DNA of 64,000 bases from Lotus japonicus (Eukaryota > Streptophyta > Magnoliopsida > Fabales > Fabaceae), in the NCBI RefSeq assembly GCF_012489685.1, contig NC_080042.1:4590501-4654500 (forward strand), given 5' to 3'. Below are positions 44,727 through 56,249 of this stretch, piece by piece; within the stretch, counting starts at the first letter, position 1, and every line of letters begins with the position of its first letter. The notes beneath the pieces were generated by a model. That model was not told the origin of the DNA, ran no database searches, and worked only from the letters and a program-made list of their open reading frames with translations. The translations under genes were made by a program, and so were the position numbers.

Positions 44727-45630
44727 TGTTGTTCCTTTGTTGTGTTGTCTGCATTTTAGCTAAGTTAAGTTTTTTGCCAACATGTTAGACCATATGTCAC
44801 AACATCTTGCCTGTGACATCTGTCCCTGCGAAACTTGCAATGAGATGGCTAGGTTTTATGTGAAGCTTCGTTCTGATTACTTGGTGATCAAGATAGGGTA
44901 TTTCTGGAAGCTTCTGTGCGTCGTGCAAGGATTATATTATTATGTAATCAAATCGGTTTCAAAGTTTGATTTGAAGTTTGTGGGAGTTTTATTTCTGGAA
45001 TAGGAAACTTTATATTGAAGATTCTTCTGCAGATTTGTTTCCTACTAACTCCTTGAGTGTTATGTGGACCTGTGCTCGTCAAAGCTCATCGAAGACAAGG
45101 CCTGGATGACTGCTATATATGAAGACTGAAACCTAGTGTTAGGTAGAGAGCTTCTGTTGAGTAAAACTAGGGTTTACTCTTGTCTGTGTTCACACTTGTT
45201 GTTCTCTCAGCTTATTCATGTATTGATTCTTTTGCTGAGAGTTGATTTTTTGTTGTTTGATCATGAGATATGTCTTTGCTCTTGTGTTGAGCTTTTGAAT
45301 CACTGTGGCAGTGATTGAGAGAAAGTGAGAGGGGCTCTCATACTTAGGGAGAGGACTAAGTATTAATCACTTGTAGAGATAGGTAGAAAAGGCTGGGAAC
45401 TGGGGCAGTTCTGTTAAGACCTTTTGTGTACAATTTCTCTGAATAGTGGATTATCTTTCTCTTGGGTGAAAACCCTCCAGACGTAGGTGATTTTACACCG
45501 AACTGGGTTAACAATCTCGTGTGCCTTGTCTCTGTTTATGTTCCTTATATTGCATATTCAATTAACTGTTTTGTATCATGTTGTACAAGATGTTGTAGAC
45601 ATCTGGTAGAACATCTGTCTGCGAGTGCCA
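44727..45630 (+). repeat. 3' LTR of S1
   Basis: Starts TGTTGTTCCTTTG right after AAAGGGGGAGAT. Its end is set at about 45630, where LINE sequence begins; the exact base is uncertain. An inverted repeat AGATGTT/AACATCT lies at 45588-45616, near the U5 end, comparable to one in the S2 LTR. About 900 bp, similar to the 875 bp of S2. Confidence 0.75.
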
Positions 45631-47679
45631 GAATTTCAGTTTTGTTCTCAGCCCATTTGCAAAGCCCTTTAACAGAGAAATGTCCAGAATTGTCGAGACA
45701 CCAAAGCAAGGAATCAGAGCGATTGAGGGCAGGAAAGATGGCATTGATACAATGTAGAAAATCGGCATAAACAACTTGTTCCCAATCAAAAAATTGCCTC
45801 CTGAAATTGAAATTCTAGACCCATCTACCCCGCACAAAAATGCCTACATTTGCGAGCTTATCTGTTTTGTCATTAGAGGTGGCAAAGATACGAGGGAAAG
45901 CATTGCGGAGAGGCATCGGGCCAGCCCAAGGATCAGCCCATAAATTGATGGAGTTCCCATTCCCCACCTTACACACAATCCCTTCTTTGATCCCTTTAGC
46001 TAGCAATGAGTCTTCTTGACTTACCTTAATGATGTCTTGTAAGATTGGGGACCAGCCACCACTATGAGAGATTGTGGAGTGCAGTAGTAGGCATTCATCA
46101 TTTAAATAATATTTATGGGTTAGTATTTTCCTCCATAAGCTATCCCGCTCAACCCCGAATCTCCATACCCATTTGAGAAGGAGAGCATGATTTTTCCAAG
46201 CTATGAAACCAAGCCCAAGGCCGCCAGCTTCCTTTGGTTGGCACACTTGCAGCCAAGGGATCCATGCCACCCTCCTCCCACTCTCACCCTTGTTCCATAG
46301 AAAACTTCTTCGCTCTTTTTCAATCTCACCCACGACTCCCAATGCTGCTTTGTAGATTGACATCATGTTGGAGAAGAGTGCAGATTTCATGAGAATAATT
46401 CTACCGCTGAGGGAGGTAAATTTGGAATTCCACGATCCTTTTTTCGCCCTAAGTTTCACTAGCATAGGCTCCCAAAAGGATTTTCTCTTCGGGTTACCGC
46501 CTAGTGGCACCCCCAAGTAGATTAGAGGAAGACTACCCGGTGTCCAGCCGAAATTATTAGCCACCCTTAACACTTCCGACTCTGGAATGTTACATGCAAT
46601 AAGTGTTGGTTTTGCCATATTGACTTTTAGACCAGAAGCATACAGGAACAGCAGGAGGGTGTTGCAAAGTCTATCCAATTGCTCCTCACTCTTTTCACAA
46701 AAAAGGAGTGTGTCGTCCGCAAATTGTAAATGGTTCAGAGCAAAGGTCCCTCCAAACCTAATACCAGTGAAGAAACCGTCCCCAAGAAGCTGATTCAGCA
46801 TGACTGAGAATCCATTCACGCACAGGTTAAATAGAAAGGGCGAGAGCGGATCTCCCTGCCGTAGACCCTTATGGATATCAAAAAAATCAGTTGGGAACTA
46901 TTTACCAAGATAGCCAGAGATGCCGAAGATATGCAGTTTTTTATCCACTCAATCCATTTAGTACCAAAATTCAGTTGATGTAGCATGTCTAGCAGATAGT
47001 CCCATTCAATATTATAGTATGCTTTGGCAAAATCTAATTTTAAAAGAAAACCGCCATCCGTGCTTTTGTTCAACGAATCCACTGCCTCGTTAGCTATCAA
47101 GATGCAATCAGAAATTTTCCATTCCGGAGTAAAGGAAAACTGGTTAGCCGATAGAAGCTTAGGCATAACCACTTGAAGGCGAGCAGCAAGAACTTTGGAT
47201 ATTAATTTATATACGCTGCCTATCAACCTAATTGGTCTATAATCAGCAACGGAATGAGGACTTGCTTGTTTCGGAATCAAGGAGATGAAGGCAGCATTGA
47301 GTCCCTTGACAAGCTTGCCCGAGACATGAAATTCATTGAAAACTCTCAAGACCTCTTCCTTAACTAGAGACCAGAATTTCTTGAAGAAATTAAGGTTAAA
47401 ACCGTCAGGGCCTGGGGCGCGGTTTCCATCACTAGAACAAATGACATCCCATATCTCAGCTTCTAAAAACGGGGCTTCCAACGCTGACTTATCCGATGTG
47501 CTCAGCTTGGGGAGACCTGAGCACCTGAGTGTAGGTCGCTCTTTGACATCACTGGTGAAGAAGTCTCTAAAATGGTTAACAATAGCTAATTTGATTTGTG
47601 CAGGATCCTCCAGAATTGTCCCATTAACCGTCAATTTGCAGATATTTTGTTTGGCCCGCCTCACTCTGCTGATTGCGTG
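45631..47679 (-). pseudogene. LINE (non-LTR) reverse transcriptase fragment
   Basis: L1-type ORF2 fragment. Motifs: APGPDGFNLNFFKKFW, FISLIPKQ, YRPIRLIGSVYKLISKVLA, the KLDFAKAYY segment, GLRQGDPLSPFLF, catalytic FADDTLLF, then YLGVPLGG and the C-terminal SFLWNKGE and GLGLGFIAWKNHALLLKWVWRF region. The endonuclease domain is missing at the right and the zf-RVT/RNase H end at the left. One base is lost near 46892, and TAG replaces a likely Trp codon near 45816. It is bounded on both sides by Sirevirus 3' LTRs, so S1 and S2 inserted into it. Confidence 0.9.
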
Positions 47680-48554
47680 TGTAATTCAGGTTCCCTCTGA
47701 TACGATTGTCCTACACGATGCTGGGACAAGAGGTTCGACAATCGCTTAACAATAAACAAAACTTAACAACAAAACAATAACACTCAGAAGTTGTTAACCC
47801 AGTTCAGTGAAAACTTTCACCTACGTCTGGAGGGTGTGCACCCAAAGAAAGGAAATCCACTATCTCAAGATTCAGGAATTACAGACACTCATGAACACCT
47901 CAGTTCATAGTTCACTTCCTAATCTACCCAGTGTATTTCTACTTAGAATCTCAACCTAAGTATGAGAGCCCCTCTCACTTTCTCTCAATCACTGCCACAG
48001 TGATTGGTAAACACAATGAACAATCAGAGTTTGAATGTAATCAAACAACACAGAACCCTTCTTTGCTTTATAGAATCAGTGAGCAAAGAGGATTCACAAA
48101 TAACAAAGAACGAAGCACACTAACAAATCCTAAAACACACGATCTCTCTCTATCAGCTTCGGTCATCTTCACGTTTTAGGTCTTCATCCTTTTATAGACT
48201 TCAGCAGCGGTAGCATGGGCTTTAGGGTTAGCACGGGCTGAAGAAACAGATTCCAATAACAGCAATTTGAAAACGCAATCTTGATAGATTCGGTTTCTTA
48301 CTGCACAAGTAAAGATAGAAATCAATCTTTTAACAAAGATTGTTTCAACAAATAACAACCCAACAACTAAAACCCTTCTGAGATAGTTACTTGCTCCTCA
48401 AGTAACTCAAAACATATCTTCAACAAATCTTCAGAAGGCCCATAACAGAAACACAAGCTGAGGACTGATGTCCTAGCCTCACGAGGTCAGATGCCACGGC
48501 ATCTGCTTCGACAATCAGTTGTTTTGACAAAATGCAAGGCAACATGTTCCAACA
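47680..48554 (-). repeat. 3' LTR of S2 (875 bp)
   Basis: Plus-strand ends TGTAATTCAGG and GTTCCAACA, followed by the polypurine tract (CTCCCCCTTTG on the plus strand, 48557). An 8-bp inverted repeat CGATTGTC/GACAATCG lies at 47703-47744. The LINE abuts its left edge. Confidence 0.85.
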
Positions 48555-49419
48555 ATCTCCCCCTTTGTCAAATTTTGTCTAAAACAACTCACAATCAGAG
48601 AGGATAAAAAACTAGAGAGACAATTCTCCCCCTTAGTCAGAGCTCCCCCTCAAACTGATGCATCTACACAACCAACTACCATACTTCAGAAGACATAGTC
48701 GGAACAACCACTTAGCAGCACAAACACAAAACCAAAGGTACAATCAGCCTTAGCACATGATGACACCAAAATAGATTAGCTTGAACATCATCGTATCAGA
48801 AATACTACCATCTGAAGCTGGCAGCACATACCCAGAAGTACAGCTAACAGAAATACTGCTCATCAGAAGCACCGTCAGAAATACCGCTCATCAGAAGTAA
48901 CATTTCAGAAAACAAACATAGCCATCGTCTTGAACTTGTCTTCAGACCAGAGCTAACACTATCAGAACACACATTGCACAGTAGAAACAGAAGCAACTTC
49001 ACCTAACTTCTGAGAACATGAACATCTGAACCAAAACAAACTTCTGGAGGGTTGTAATCTGCGAACATCTGAACAGAACCAACTTCCACTAACTTCTGAA
49101 CATAAACAACTTCTGAACCACAAACTTCTGAAAACTCAAACATCTGAAAACACTGTTCACACACTTCTGAAACTTCAAAAACAGCTGAAAATAAACAACT
49201 TCTGAACCACAAACTTCTGAAAATAAACAACTTCTGAACCACAAACTTCTGAAAACTCAAACATCTGAAAACACTGTTCACACACTTCTGAAACTTCAAA
49301 AACAACTGAAAACATCTGTCACTTAAACATCTGAACAAAACACATGCATACTAGCAACTACTCCCCCTTTTTAGCACAAATTTGCAAAGGGTGCACGAAT
49401 ACAGCAGAAACAAAACAAA
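48555..49419 (-). other. S2 3' noncoding region with tandem repeat
   Basis: GGGGGAG polypurine motifs (minus) at about 48557, 48626, 48645 and 49361. A block rich in CTTCTGA includes a ~95 bp unit around AACTTCTGAACCACAAACTT, duplicated at 49099-49192 and 49195-49315. No gene. Confidence 0.75.
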
Positions 49420-51201
49420 CTAGTCTTCAGAACTGGAGTCCTTTCCTGCACTACACTCTTCAGATCCTTCCTCCTCTTCATTACTCACATTCGGAGCAGC
49501 AGCACGGTGTTCACCATCTTGACGTTCTTCTTCCTGTAGCTTGAGTAGCAACGCATCAACTCTGAGCTTCCTGGCAGTGCTCACCCTGATTGTCTCCTGC
49601 AAGGCCTTGGAAACCTCCAGTAATTCAGCAATGATGGCCTTAGCGTCAGATTCAGTCACAGGAGGAGCAGATGTCCTGCTGGTTGGTAAGGCAATGTCTA
49701 GAACATGTGACTCCATAAACAAACGGTGATCCAAAGTGATTGGAACTCCACGAGACATAGCCACATCATCTGCCCTCAGAATCTGAGGATGTTGCTTTAA
49801 GATTATCTCAGTAAGAAGTGAAGGAAATGAAACAGGCAGCTTCACAGCACAAGTATCAGCATGCTTCAATGTCTGCTCAAACACAAAAGTTCCAAAGTCA
49901 AAAGCCATAGACTTGCCAATCCTATAGATCAATTTGGCAAGCGTTGCAGAAACACCAGAAGTATGTTGAGTAGGAACCCAATTCACAGCACCAATCCGGT
50001 TAAGAATAGCATACTTCACACTCAGATTTCCAGTAGACAACAACTTTTTGCTGGGCCACTTCTTCACATGACCGGCAGTAAGCTCCTTGGCAACATCATC
50101 CATGGACACTTCTTCATCAACAAATTCAATAGCACTCCGTCCAAGTGCTTGATTGATCACAGCAGGGGAAAACAATACACATTCAGCCCGTACATAGACT
50201 TTTCTGAACTCTGCACTATAAGGAAGTCCCACATCAACAGAGAGATTCACCAGGAACTCTCTCACAAGCTTCTCATAGCACCTTCCAACATTCTGAATAG
50301 TCTTCATCAGACCTGCTTTCTCAATAAGTGCAATAACATCTCTGCATTCAAGAACATCAGAACCAACATCCCTTTCCTTGGCCATTCTTCTCTTGCAAAC
50401 AAACTTCCACTTCTGAACATTCTCTTCTAAGTGGAAGGACACTCTATCAATAGGGACAGCAGGAACATTCTGAGGAACACGCTTACCAGAAAACTTCTTT
50501 TTATCAGAAGATCGAATGTCCTGAACACCGACTTCAACATCTGACTCAGAGTCTTCAACTTCAACTGGAATCTTCCTCTGCTTCTTCTGAGTGGGAGCCT
50601 TTGCTTCCTTTTGCTTCCCCTTACTCTTCACACTGGCCTGTCTGGATTTCTTTGATGGAGTAGGTGTGATCTCAGGAGAAGAAATCCTTCTTTTCTTCTT
50701 CATTCTCGCAGCAACACTATCAGCAAAAGTCTCAGTCAGAGGAACATCATCAGAAGCATCATCAGAGATGTTCTGAACAGAGGCTAGATCAGCATCCTTC
50801 GACGAGGATGAAACAGAGATATTAGGCGTGGTAGCATCGCCTGAATTTTCATGAGAAGTGGAATCCTTTCCTGGAGTTTCTTGAGCAGAACTTCCCTTAG
50901 ACCCAGTTGTCTCAACATCAGCCACAACATCAGGAGGCGATTTCACTGGAGAATCTTCATCATTGATTTCTTCTTCGTCAGGAACATCCTCAAGGATAGG
51001 AACATTCGGAGCTTTGCTATTCTTGACCTGTGATTTGTAGACCTTACACGTTGGGTTTCTTGATCGCATCTTCTTGGAGGCTTTCTTGGACACAGAAGAC
51101 GGTTGAGAAGGATCACTCTTCAAACCCATACACTTGACTCCTTTAGCAGTTCTTTCAATCTTGGCCTTGACAGATTCCTTCTTTCCTGAACTTTGAGACA
51201 T
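49420..51201 (-). CDS. Env-like ORF of S2, intact (593 aa)
   Basis: Start chosen at MSQSSGKKESVKAK (51201); the frame is open further upstream but without similarity. Residues 1-250 are basic and Ser-rich with Lys clusters (RMKKKRRIS) like nuclear localisation signals. Residues about 260-500 are the conserved Sirevirus third-ORF domain (VSFHLEENVQKW, GRCYEKLVREFLVNL, HVKKWPSKKLLSTG, KYAILNRIGAVNW). The C-terminus is a short coiled-coil-like region and an acidic tail (EEEEGSEE). No clear signal peptide or membrane anchor, so an envelope role is not supported by what I see. The only full-length copy of this family in the window. Confidence 0.82.
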   Translation of the reverse strand: MSQSSGKKESVKAKIERTAKGVKCMGLKSDPSQPSSVSKKASKKMRSRNPTCKVYKSQVKNSKAPNVPILEDVPDEEEINDEDSPVKSPPDVVADVETTGSKGSSAQETPGKDSTSHENSGDATTPNISVSSSSKDADLASVQNISDDASDDVPLTETFADSVAARMKKKRRISSPEITPTPSKKSRQASVKSKGKQKEAKAPTQKKQRKIPVEVEDSESDVEVGVQDIRSSDKKKFSGKRVPQNVPAVPIDRVSFHLEENVQKWKFVCKRRMAKERDVGSDVLECRDVIALIEKAGLMKTIQNVGRCYEKLVREFLVNLSVDVGLPYSAEFRKVYVRAECVLFSPAVINQALGRSAIEFVDEEVSMDDVAKELTAGHVKKWPSKKLLSTGNLSVKYAILNRIGAVNWVPTQHTSGVSATLAKLIYRIGKSMAFDFGTFVFEQTLKHADTCAVKLPVSFPSLLTEIILKQHPQILRADDVAMSRGVPITLDHRLFMESHVLDIALPTSRTSAPPVTESDAKAIIAELLEVSKALQETIRVSTARKLRVDALLLKLQEEERQDGEHRAAAPNVSNEEEEGSEECSAGKDSSSED

Positions 51202-51438
51202 GACGAATCGAGAGGAAATACAAGCAAAGTACAGAACAATGAAACAGATTTGCAAATCAGAGATGATGAGTCTTGAAGAAGATAGATGCACAAGCGGTTG
51301 AGAGAACACAATTTGCCCGCTGGAGGTAGTTATAGGAAATGTGAACCATGAAGTAACTTTCTCTCTGCTGATGTCACAACGGCTGTTAATGATGACCAAG
51401 AATAAACTAGCCGTTGACACAGTAGGGCACGCTAATTG
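51202..51438 (-). other. S2 pol-env spacer
   Basis: Noncoding leader of the env-like ORF; nothing else seen. Confidence 0.5.
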
Positions 51439-53175
51439 CTATGCATCAGAAAGACAAATCCCTAGACTTCCTCTTAATTTTTCAAAAGTGATAGCATCAA
51501 GGGGTTTTGTGAAAATATCAGCCAACTGCTTGTCAGTTGTCACATGATCCAAATTAACAGTTTTCTCCTCCACCAAGTCTCTAATAAAATGATGTCTAAT
51601 GTCAATATGCTTGGTCCTGCTATGCTGTATAGGATTCTTTGAAATATTAATTGCACTGAGATTGTCACAGTACAATGTCATGACATCCTGTTCAACATCA
51701 TATTCCTTCAGCATTTGCTTCATCCACATGAGTTGAGTACAACTACTTCCAGCTGCAATATACTCTGCTTCAGCTGTAGACAATGAGACACAATTCTGCT
51801 TCTTGCTAAACCATGAAATCAGATTATTCCCTAGGAAGAAACATCCACCAGATGTGCTCTTTCTATCATCTGCACTACCGGCCCAATCTGCATCACTGAA
51901 ACCAACTAAAGAAGAATTTGTATCATGAGTATAGAGAATACCATAGTCACTCGTGCCATTGATGTACTTGATAATTCTCTTGACTTGTAGCAGATGACTA
52001 GCCTTAGGAGCTGCTTGATATCTTGCACATACACCAACTGCAAAGGTGATATCTGGTCTGCTAGCAGTGAGATACAACAAGCTTCCAATCATGCTTCTAT
52101 AGAGACTTTGATCAACTTCTTCCCCCTGCTCATCCTTGGAAAGTTTGATGTGTGTAACAGCAGGAGTTCTCTTGTGACCAGCCTTTTCAAGGCCAAACTT
52201 CTTGACTAACCCTTTAGCATACTTACTCTGTGATATGAACATAGAATCCTCCATTTGTTTGACTTGTAGTCCTAGAAATTAGTTCAATTCACCAACTAGA
52301 CTCATCTCAAATTCAGATTTCATTTGTCGAACGAAGTGCTCCACCATTGAGTTCGACATTCCTCCAAAGACAATGTCATCAACATAAATCTGTGCTATCA
52401 TGAGCTTACCTTTGTCATTCTTCACAAACAGAGTTTTATCAATTCCACCCTTACTGTACCCATTGCTTACAAGAAATTCAGTTAACCTTTCATACCAAGC
52501 CCTAGGTGCTTGCTTCAAACCATACAAGGCCTTCCTCAACTTGTACACATGATCTGGATGATGCGGATCTGTAAATCCTTTAGGTTGTTCAACGTAGACT
52601 TCTTCATTCAAATAACCATTCAGAAAAGCACTCTTCACATCCATCTGATAAAGTCTGAACTTCAAGAGACAAGCAACACCTAACAAGAGTCTTATAGATT
52701 CCAGTCTAGCTACTGGAGCAAAGGTCTCATCAAAATCAACTCCTTCTATCAGAGTATATCCTTGAGCAACAAGCCTTGCTTTATTCCTTGTGACTGTTCC
52801 AGTTTCATCTGATTTGTTCTTGAAGATCCACTTAGTGCCAATAATATTTACTTCTTCAGGTCTAGGCACTAACTCCCACACTTCATTTCTCCTGAACTGC
52901 TCTAGCTCTTCTTGCATAGCATTTATCCAGTATTCATCAGTGAGAGCTTCATTAACATTCTTGGGTTCTATCTTAGAGATGAAACAACTGTGAGCAATTA
53001 TACTTCTGGATCTGGTAGTCACCCCTTCTTGAAGATTACCAATAATGTTTTCTTGAGGATGATTCTTCTGAACCCTGATTGATGGAGCTTTGTTTGATGT
53101 GATATCTTTGTCTTCCTTTTCATCAGCACTTGCTTCTGACTCATTGTCAAGGGCTGTTGCTGGAGCATCGGCTGG
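51439..53175 (-). pseudogene. Pol of S2: RT and RNase H (5' part cut by A2)
   Basis: One frame with one stop. RT motifs: [58 protein letters not shown] and [12 protein letters not shown] at 52279-52281 after VGELN, where the family has Tyr. RNase H: GFSDADWAG, STAEAEYIAA, YCDNLSAI, HSRTKHIDIRHHF. The frame is cut off upstream of the RT by the LTR of A2; its first codons there come from the LTR. It ends LGICLSDA. Confidence 0.92.
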
Positions 53176-53496
53176 TGTAACACCCCGAATTCCAGGTGTC
53201 ACTTTAGTAACCAAAAATAAACTTTACGCGGAAAACAGGTAATTTTTTTTTTTTGTTTTCTTTCCTTTAAATCAAAGTGATAAGAAAGTAAAGACAAACC
53301 CCAACAACTAACTAACCGATATACAACATATATACATGTACAGCCTCAGCTGCACTCCATGTCACGCGCACTCGCAGTGACTCCAAAGCAGTGTGCACGT
53401 AGGCAAATATATACAGACCCAGAAGTGTAAGTGAGAAAATTATAATTACAAACCACTAGGAGAAAGTCGGCCTCAATATGGCCTAAGCAAAGACCC

Positions 53497-53772
53497 CTAT
53501 GGTCCGACTGACTCACTGTGATCCCTCCGTAAGAGAACCACACAAAAAGCCATGCGTCGGGAACCTACCCTGTCCCAAAAGCAAAACGAATCAGAGCTAT
53601 TACAGTAACAACCAACTCCAAAAGACTCTAACCACCCATACCCCATACTACTATCATCGACCCTCCCTCGATCAGGCATGAAGTCCGGGTCCTCGTCGAA
53701 AGCTTCAGTAATAGTCGTTCCGCTCCGGGTCTTTCCCGCACAACGAATCATCACGAATCGGCTGACAGACGC
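53497..53772 (-). pseudogene. Remnant of the LTR ORF in A2
   Basis: In the frame that corresponds to the A and B ORFs, this copy reads SRFVMIRCAGKT where A has VDWFSMVSPSGGI, then jumps to an acidic stretch (EAFDEDPDFMPDRGR). It lacks the conserved HRATY and GVLRR blocks. In the next frame it ends DPERNDYY-stop (53705), shared with LTR C. It looks like a degraded or rearranged form. The same sequence is at 60574-60849 in the right LTR. Confidence 0.4.
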
Positions 53773-54130
53773 CTGGCAGCAGGCCGACCGCCCAAACACA
53801 AACATACAAACAAAGCCAAGGCGCTAGGGTCAACTTACAGAATACAATAGATATACAATCAACTTGTGATAAAGGGGATATATACATATGTTGTATATAT
53901 ATATACATATAAGTTATGTATTGCCTACTCTAAGGTATATACATAGCATGTTCTCGAATCTCCTACACAGTTCAATCATTAATACCTAACGATGTTCATC
54001 AACATCAAATCATCATAATCTCAACATAGGGAGTTAGGTGATAAGGTTAGTCAAACAATGTATCGTCCTCCCAACACACACGTATCCAACTAAACCAATG
54101 TTCCCTGTCGTTGCCCTAGGGTAAACGACG

Positions 54131-54470
54131 ATGAAATCTCACGCTTCCATGAAGTCTCACGCTTCAATGGGGTCTTACGCTTTCACGAAGTCTCACGCTT
54201 CAGTGAAATCTCACACATTCACGAAGTCTCACGCTTCAGTGAAGTTTCGCGCCTTCACGAAGTCTCACGCTTCAGTGAAGTTGCACGCCTCCGCAAAGTC
54301 TCCCGCTTCAGCGAAGGTTCCCGTCTCCACGAGGTCTCCCGCCTCAGTGAAGTTTCTGCTTTCACGAAGTCTCACGCCTCAGTGAAGCTTACTCACTTTC
54401 ACGAAGTCTCACGCTTCAGTGAAGTTCCATGCTTTCACGAAGTCTCACGCCTCAGTAAAGCTTCCCGTTC
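54131..54470. repeat. Minisatellite in the 3' LTR of A2
   Basis: More than 15 imperfect copies of a ~15-16 bp motif, alternating as CACGAAGTCTCACGCTTCAGTG. Because the unit is near a multiple of three, a plus-strand frame stays open through it (54131-54385), but I do not consider it a gene. Confidence 0.88.
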
Positions 54471-54600
54471 TTCACTATGGATGGACCATTCCCGTTATCC
54501 ATCCTGGATGAACCATTCCCGTTATTCATCCTTGGTGAACCATTCCCGTTATTCACCATGATATGCACAGGTGAACCATTCCCGTTATTCACCCGATTGA
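54470..54600. repeat. Second short repeat in the 3' LTR of A2
   Basis: Four copies of a ~27 bp unit with core GAACCATTCCCGTTATTCAC, related to the array in LTR A. Confidence 0.85.
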
Positions 54601-55361
54601 TGCAATATGGTTAGCCAAACAACGAATCGCCCTTACCACAAAAGTGTTTAGCTCACAACCCAATCCCAACAAAACCATGAGTTAGTGTCGGTCAATACAA
54701 CACAACTCCCACTACAAAACCCACAAACAAAGCCCAGAGTCTGTGCCGGTCAATACAGCACGACTCGAACAACATCCCCCAAGAGTACTAACGTACTCGG
54801 TGACTTTCAATCATCACCATAGCTCACCTTAGTGGCTTTCCCAATTCCGATAACTCTCCAAACCCACAACAAAGGTCGACTTTTCCCCCGCCTTTCGTAA
54901 ATATTTTTCCCCTTCATTTCTCCTATGATTATTCGTTTAGTAAAACGTTTCGAATTGAATTAGTCAAGTTATGAGTTTACTTCTCAAAGTCTAAGTCTCC
55001 CAGGGTCTCTAGTTTTCGAAATTCTAATCATTCTAAGTTTTCCAAAAACCCTCCAAAAGAAGTTTCCCGGGGAAAGTCTAAGTATTCAAACGAATCCCAA
55101 CAAATGGCTAAGCCTCAAACCCCTCGTTTGGACTTGCCTAGGGTTGTTCATCCAACCCGAAATGTCAAAGATCACCAGATCAATGAATCTCCACTCCGAA
55201 GTTGCGTCAAAACGCTCAATTCAACACATCATCAATATCATAAGTTATGGAAAAGTATCATAACATCAACTCAACATCATAAACAACATCAGATAAAGCA
55301 TAGGTCGAGTTTATCGACGCCTATCATGCAATCATAGCTAAATATAGCAAGTTGCCCTAAC

Positions 55362-55439
55362 CTCGAGCTGTTCCAGCTTCGCAAACAAAGTTCTCCTCAA
55401 ACATTTGCTCTGAGTCTTCCAAAGTTCCCTCAACTGAAC
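55362..55439 (-). other. Candidate 78-nt internal exon in the 3' LTR of A2
   Basis: Preceded on the minus strand by CTAAT (branch-point-like), a TTTGTTTTTCTCCGAG tract, and followed by GTTAGGG. Stop-free in the shared frame, ends LEQLE. It has an ATG in another frame that reads, through the proposed splice, into DPERNDYY. Confidence 0.65.
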
Positions 55440-56241
55440 CTCGGAGAAAAACAAAGCAGAAACCAAACAAAATCGATTAGTTCGATCGCAAAACAATACA
55501 TAAACGACAGACAAAGCATTAAAGCTTCAGAATAGGACAATCAGGTACGAAAAGACAAGTTTTCGAAACCGAAAAACTCCCCCCTAAAGGAAATAGTCCA
55601 CGGCCTCAAAGGAAAAAGGGCTTCGGCTCTTTTTCTTTGATCAAATCAATTCACAAGGTAGTTTTAGGATAAAACTAAGGCAAAGAAACTGTCGGAACAA
55701 TTTTCGGACAATCGGGTCGAAATACGACTACGCAGGGGCATTTTGGTCCAAAATAAAGGCTCAAAACTTCAAAGTTATCAGTTCTGAAAACGGATTTGAC
55801 AGCAACGATCCTCATGACATCCGTGACAACAAATCCTAAAGGAACGAAGTCAGATTATAGCTTTACGACAATAAAGTTTCGAAATGTGAGACAAAAAGAG
55901 TTTTGAGTCAATTTTTCAGATCCTGGACAACTGAATCGCAATCAGAGTTTACTGACAGAGGTTTTAGACTCAGGGGAACATAAGGAACATAACCCAAGCG
56001 AGAAATCAGAGAAATCGGACAATTTTAGAAAAAGCTCAAAACTTAGAGCACAGAAACGACTTCAGAAACGCAACAGAAACAACAATCAGAGGTAGGAATC
56101 GTGTTAGTTACCTTGATACCTAGAAGTAGGGACGAACTGCACGAAGATTGGTCAAGTTTTCGCGAAAATCTCCTCCCCCCTTGCTCTCCACGAATTTGGG
56201 CCACTAATGGAGGAAAATGAAAGATATTTTGCTTTTTCGCC

Positions 56242-56249
56242 TATTTATA
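56242..56249 (-). promoter_or_regulatory. TATA box of the 3' LTR of A2
   Basis: Minus-strand TATAAATA within CCTATAAATAGGC, about 690 bp from the outer LTR edge and 130 bp before the exon-1 donor. The matching box in the 5' LTR is at 63318-63325. Confidence 0.68.

Larger units (their letters stand above)
42995..45630 (+). mobile_element. Sirevirus S1, 3' end only
   Basis: Plus-strand copia element of which the env-like ORF, 3' noncoding region and 3' LTR remain. The upstream part is cut off by LTR B2. Polypurine motifs GGGGGAG occur at 44358 and 44720, the second adjacent to the LTR. Confidence 0.8.
47680..53175 (-). mobile_element. Sirevirus S2, 3' half
   Basis: Minus-strand copia element: 3' LTR at 47680-48554, 3' noncoding region, env-like ORF, and the RT/RNase H half of pol up to the insertion of A2 at 53175. 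The remaining pol, gag and 5' LTR should lie beyond A2, outside the window. Confidence 0.85.

Noticed and set aside
54131..54385. 84-codon plus-strand ORF with KSHAS repeats, also at 61208-61462
   Set aside because: It is the translation of the minisatellite, with no start context or relatives.
54131..54600. CRISPR-like array
   Set aside because: Units are contiguous without unique spacers, and the context is a plant LTR.
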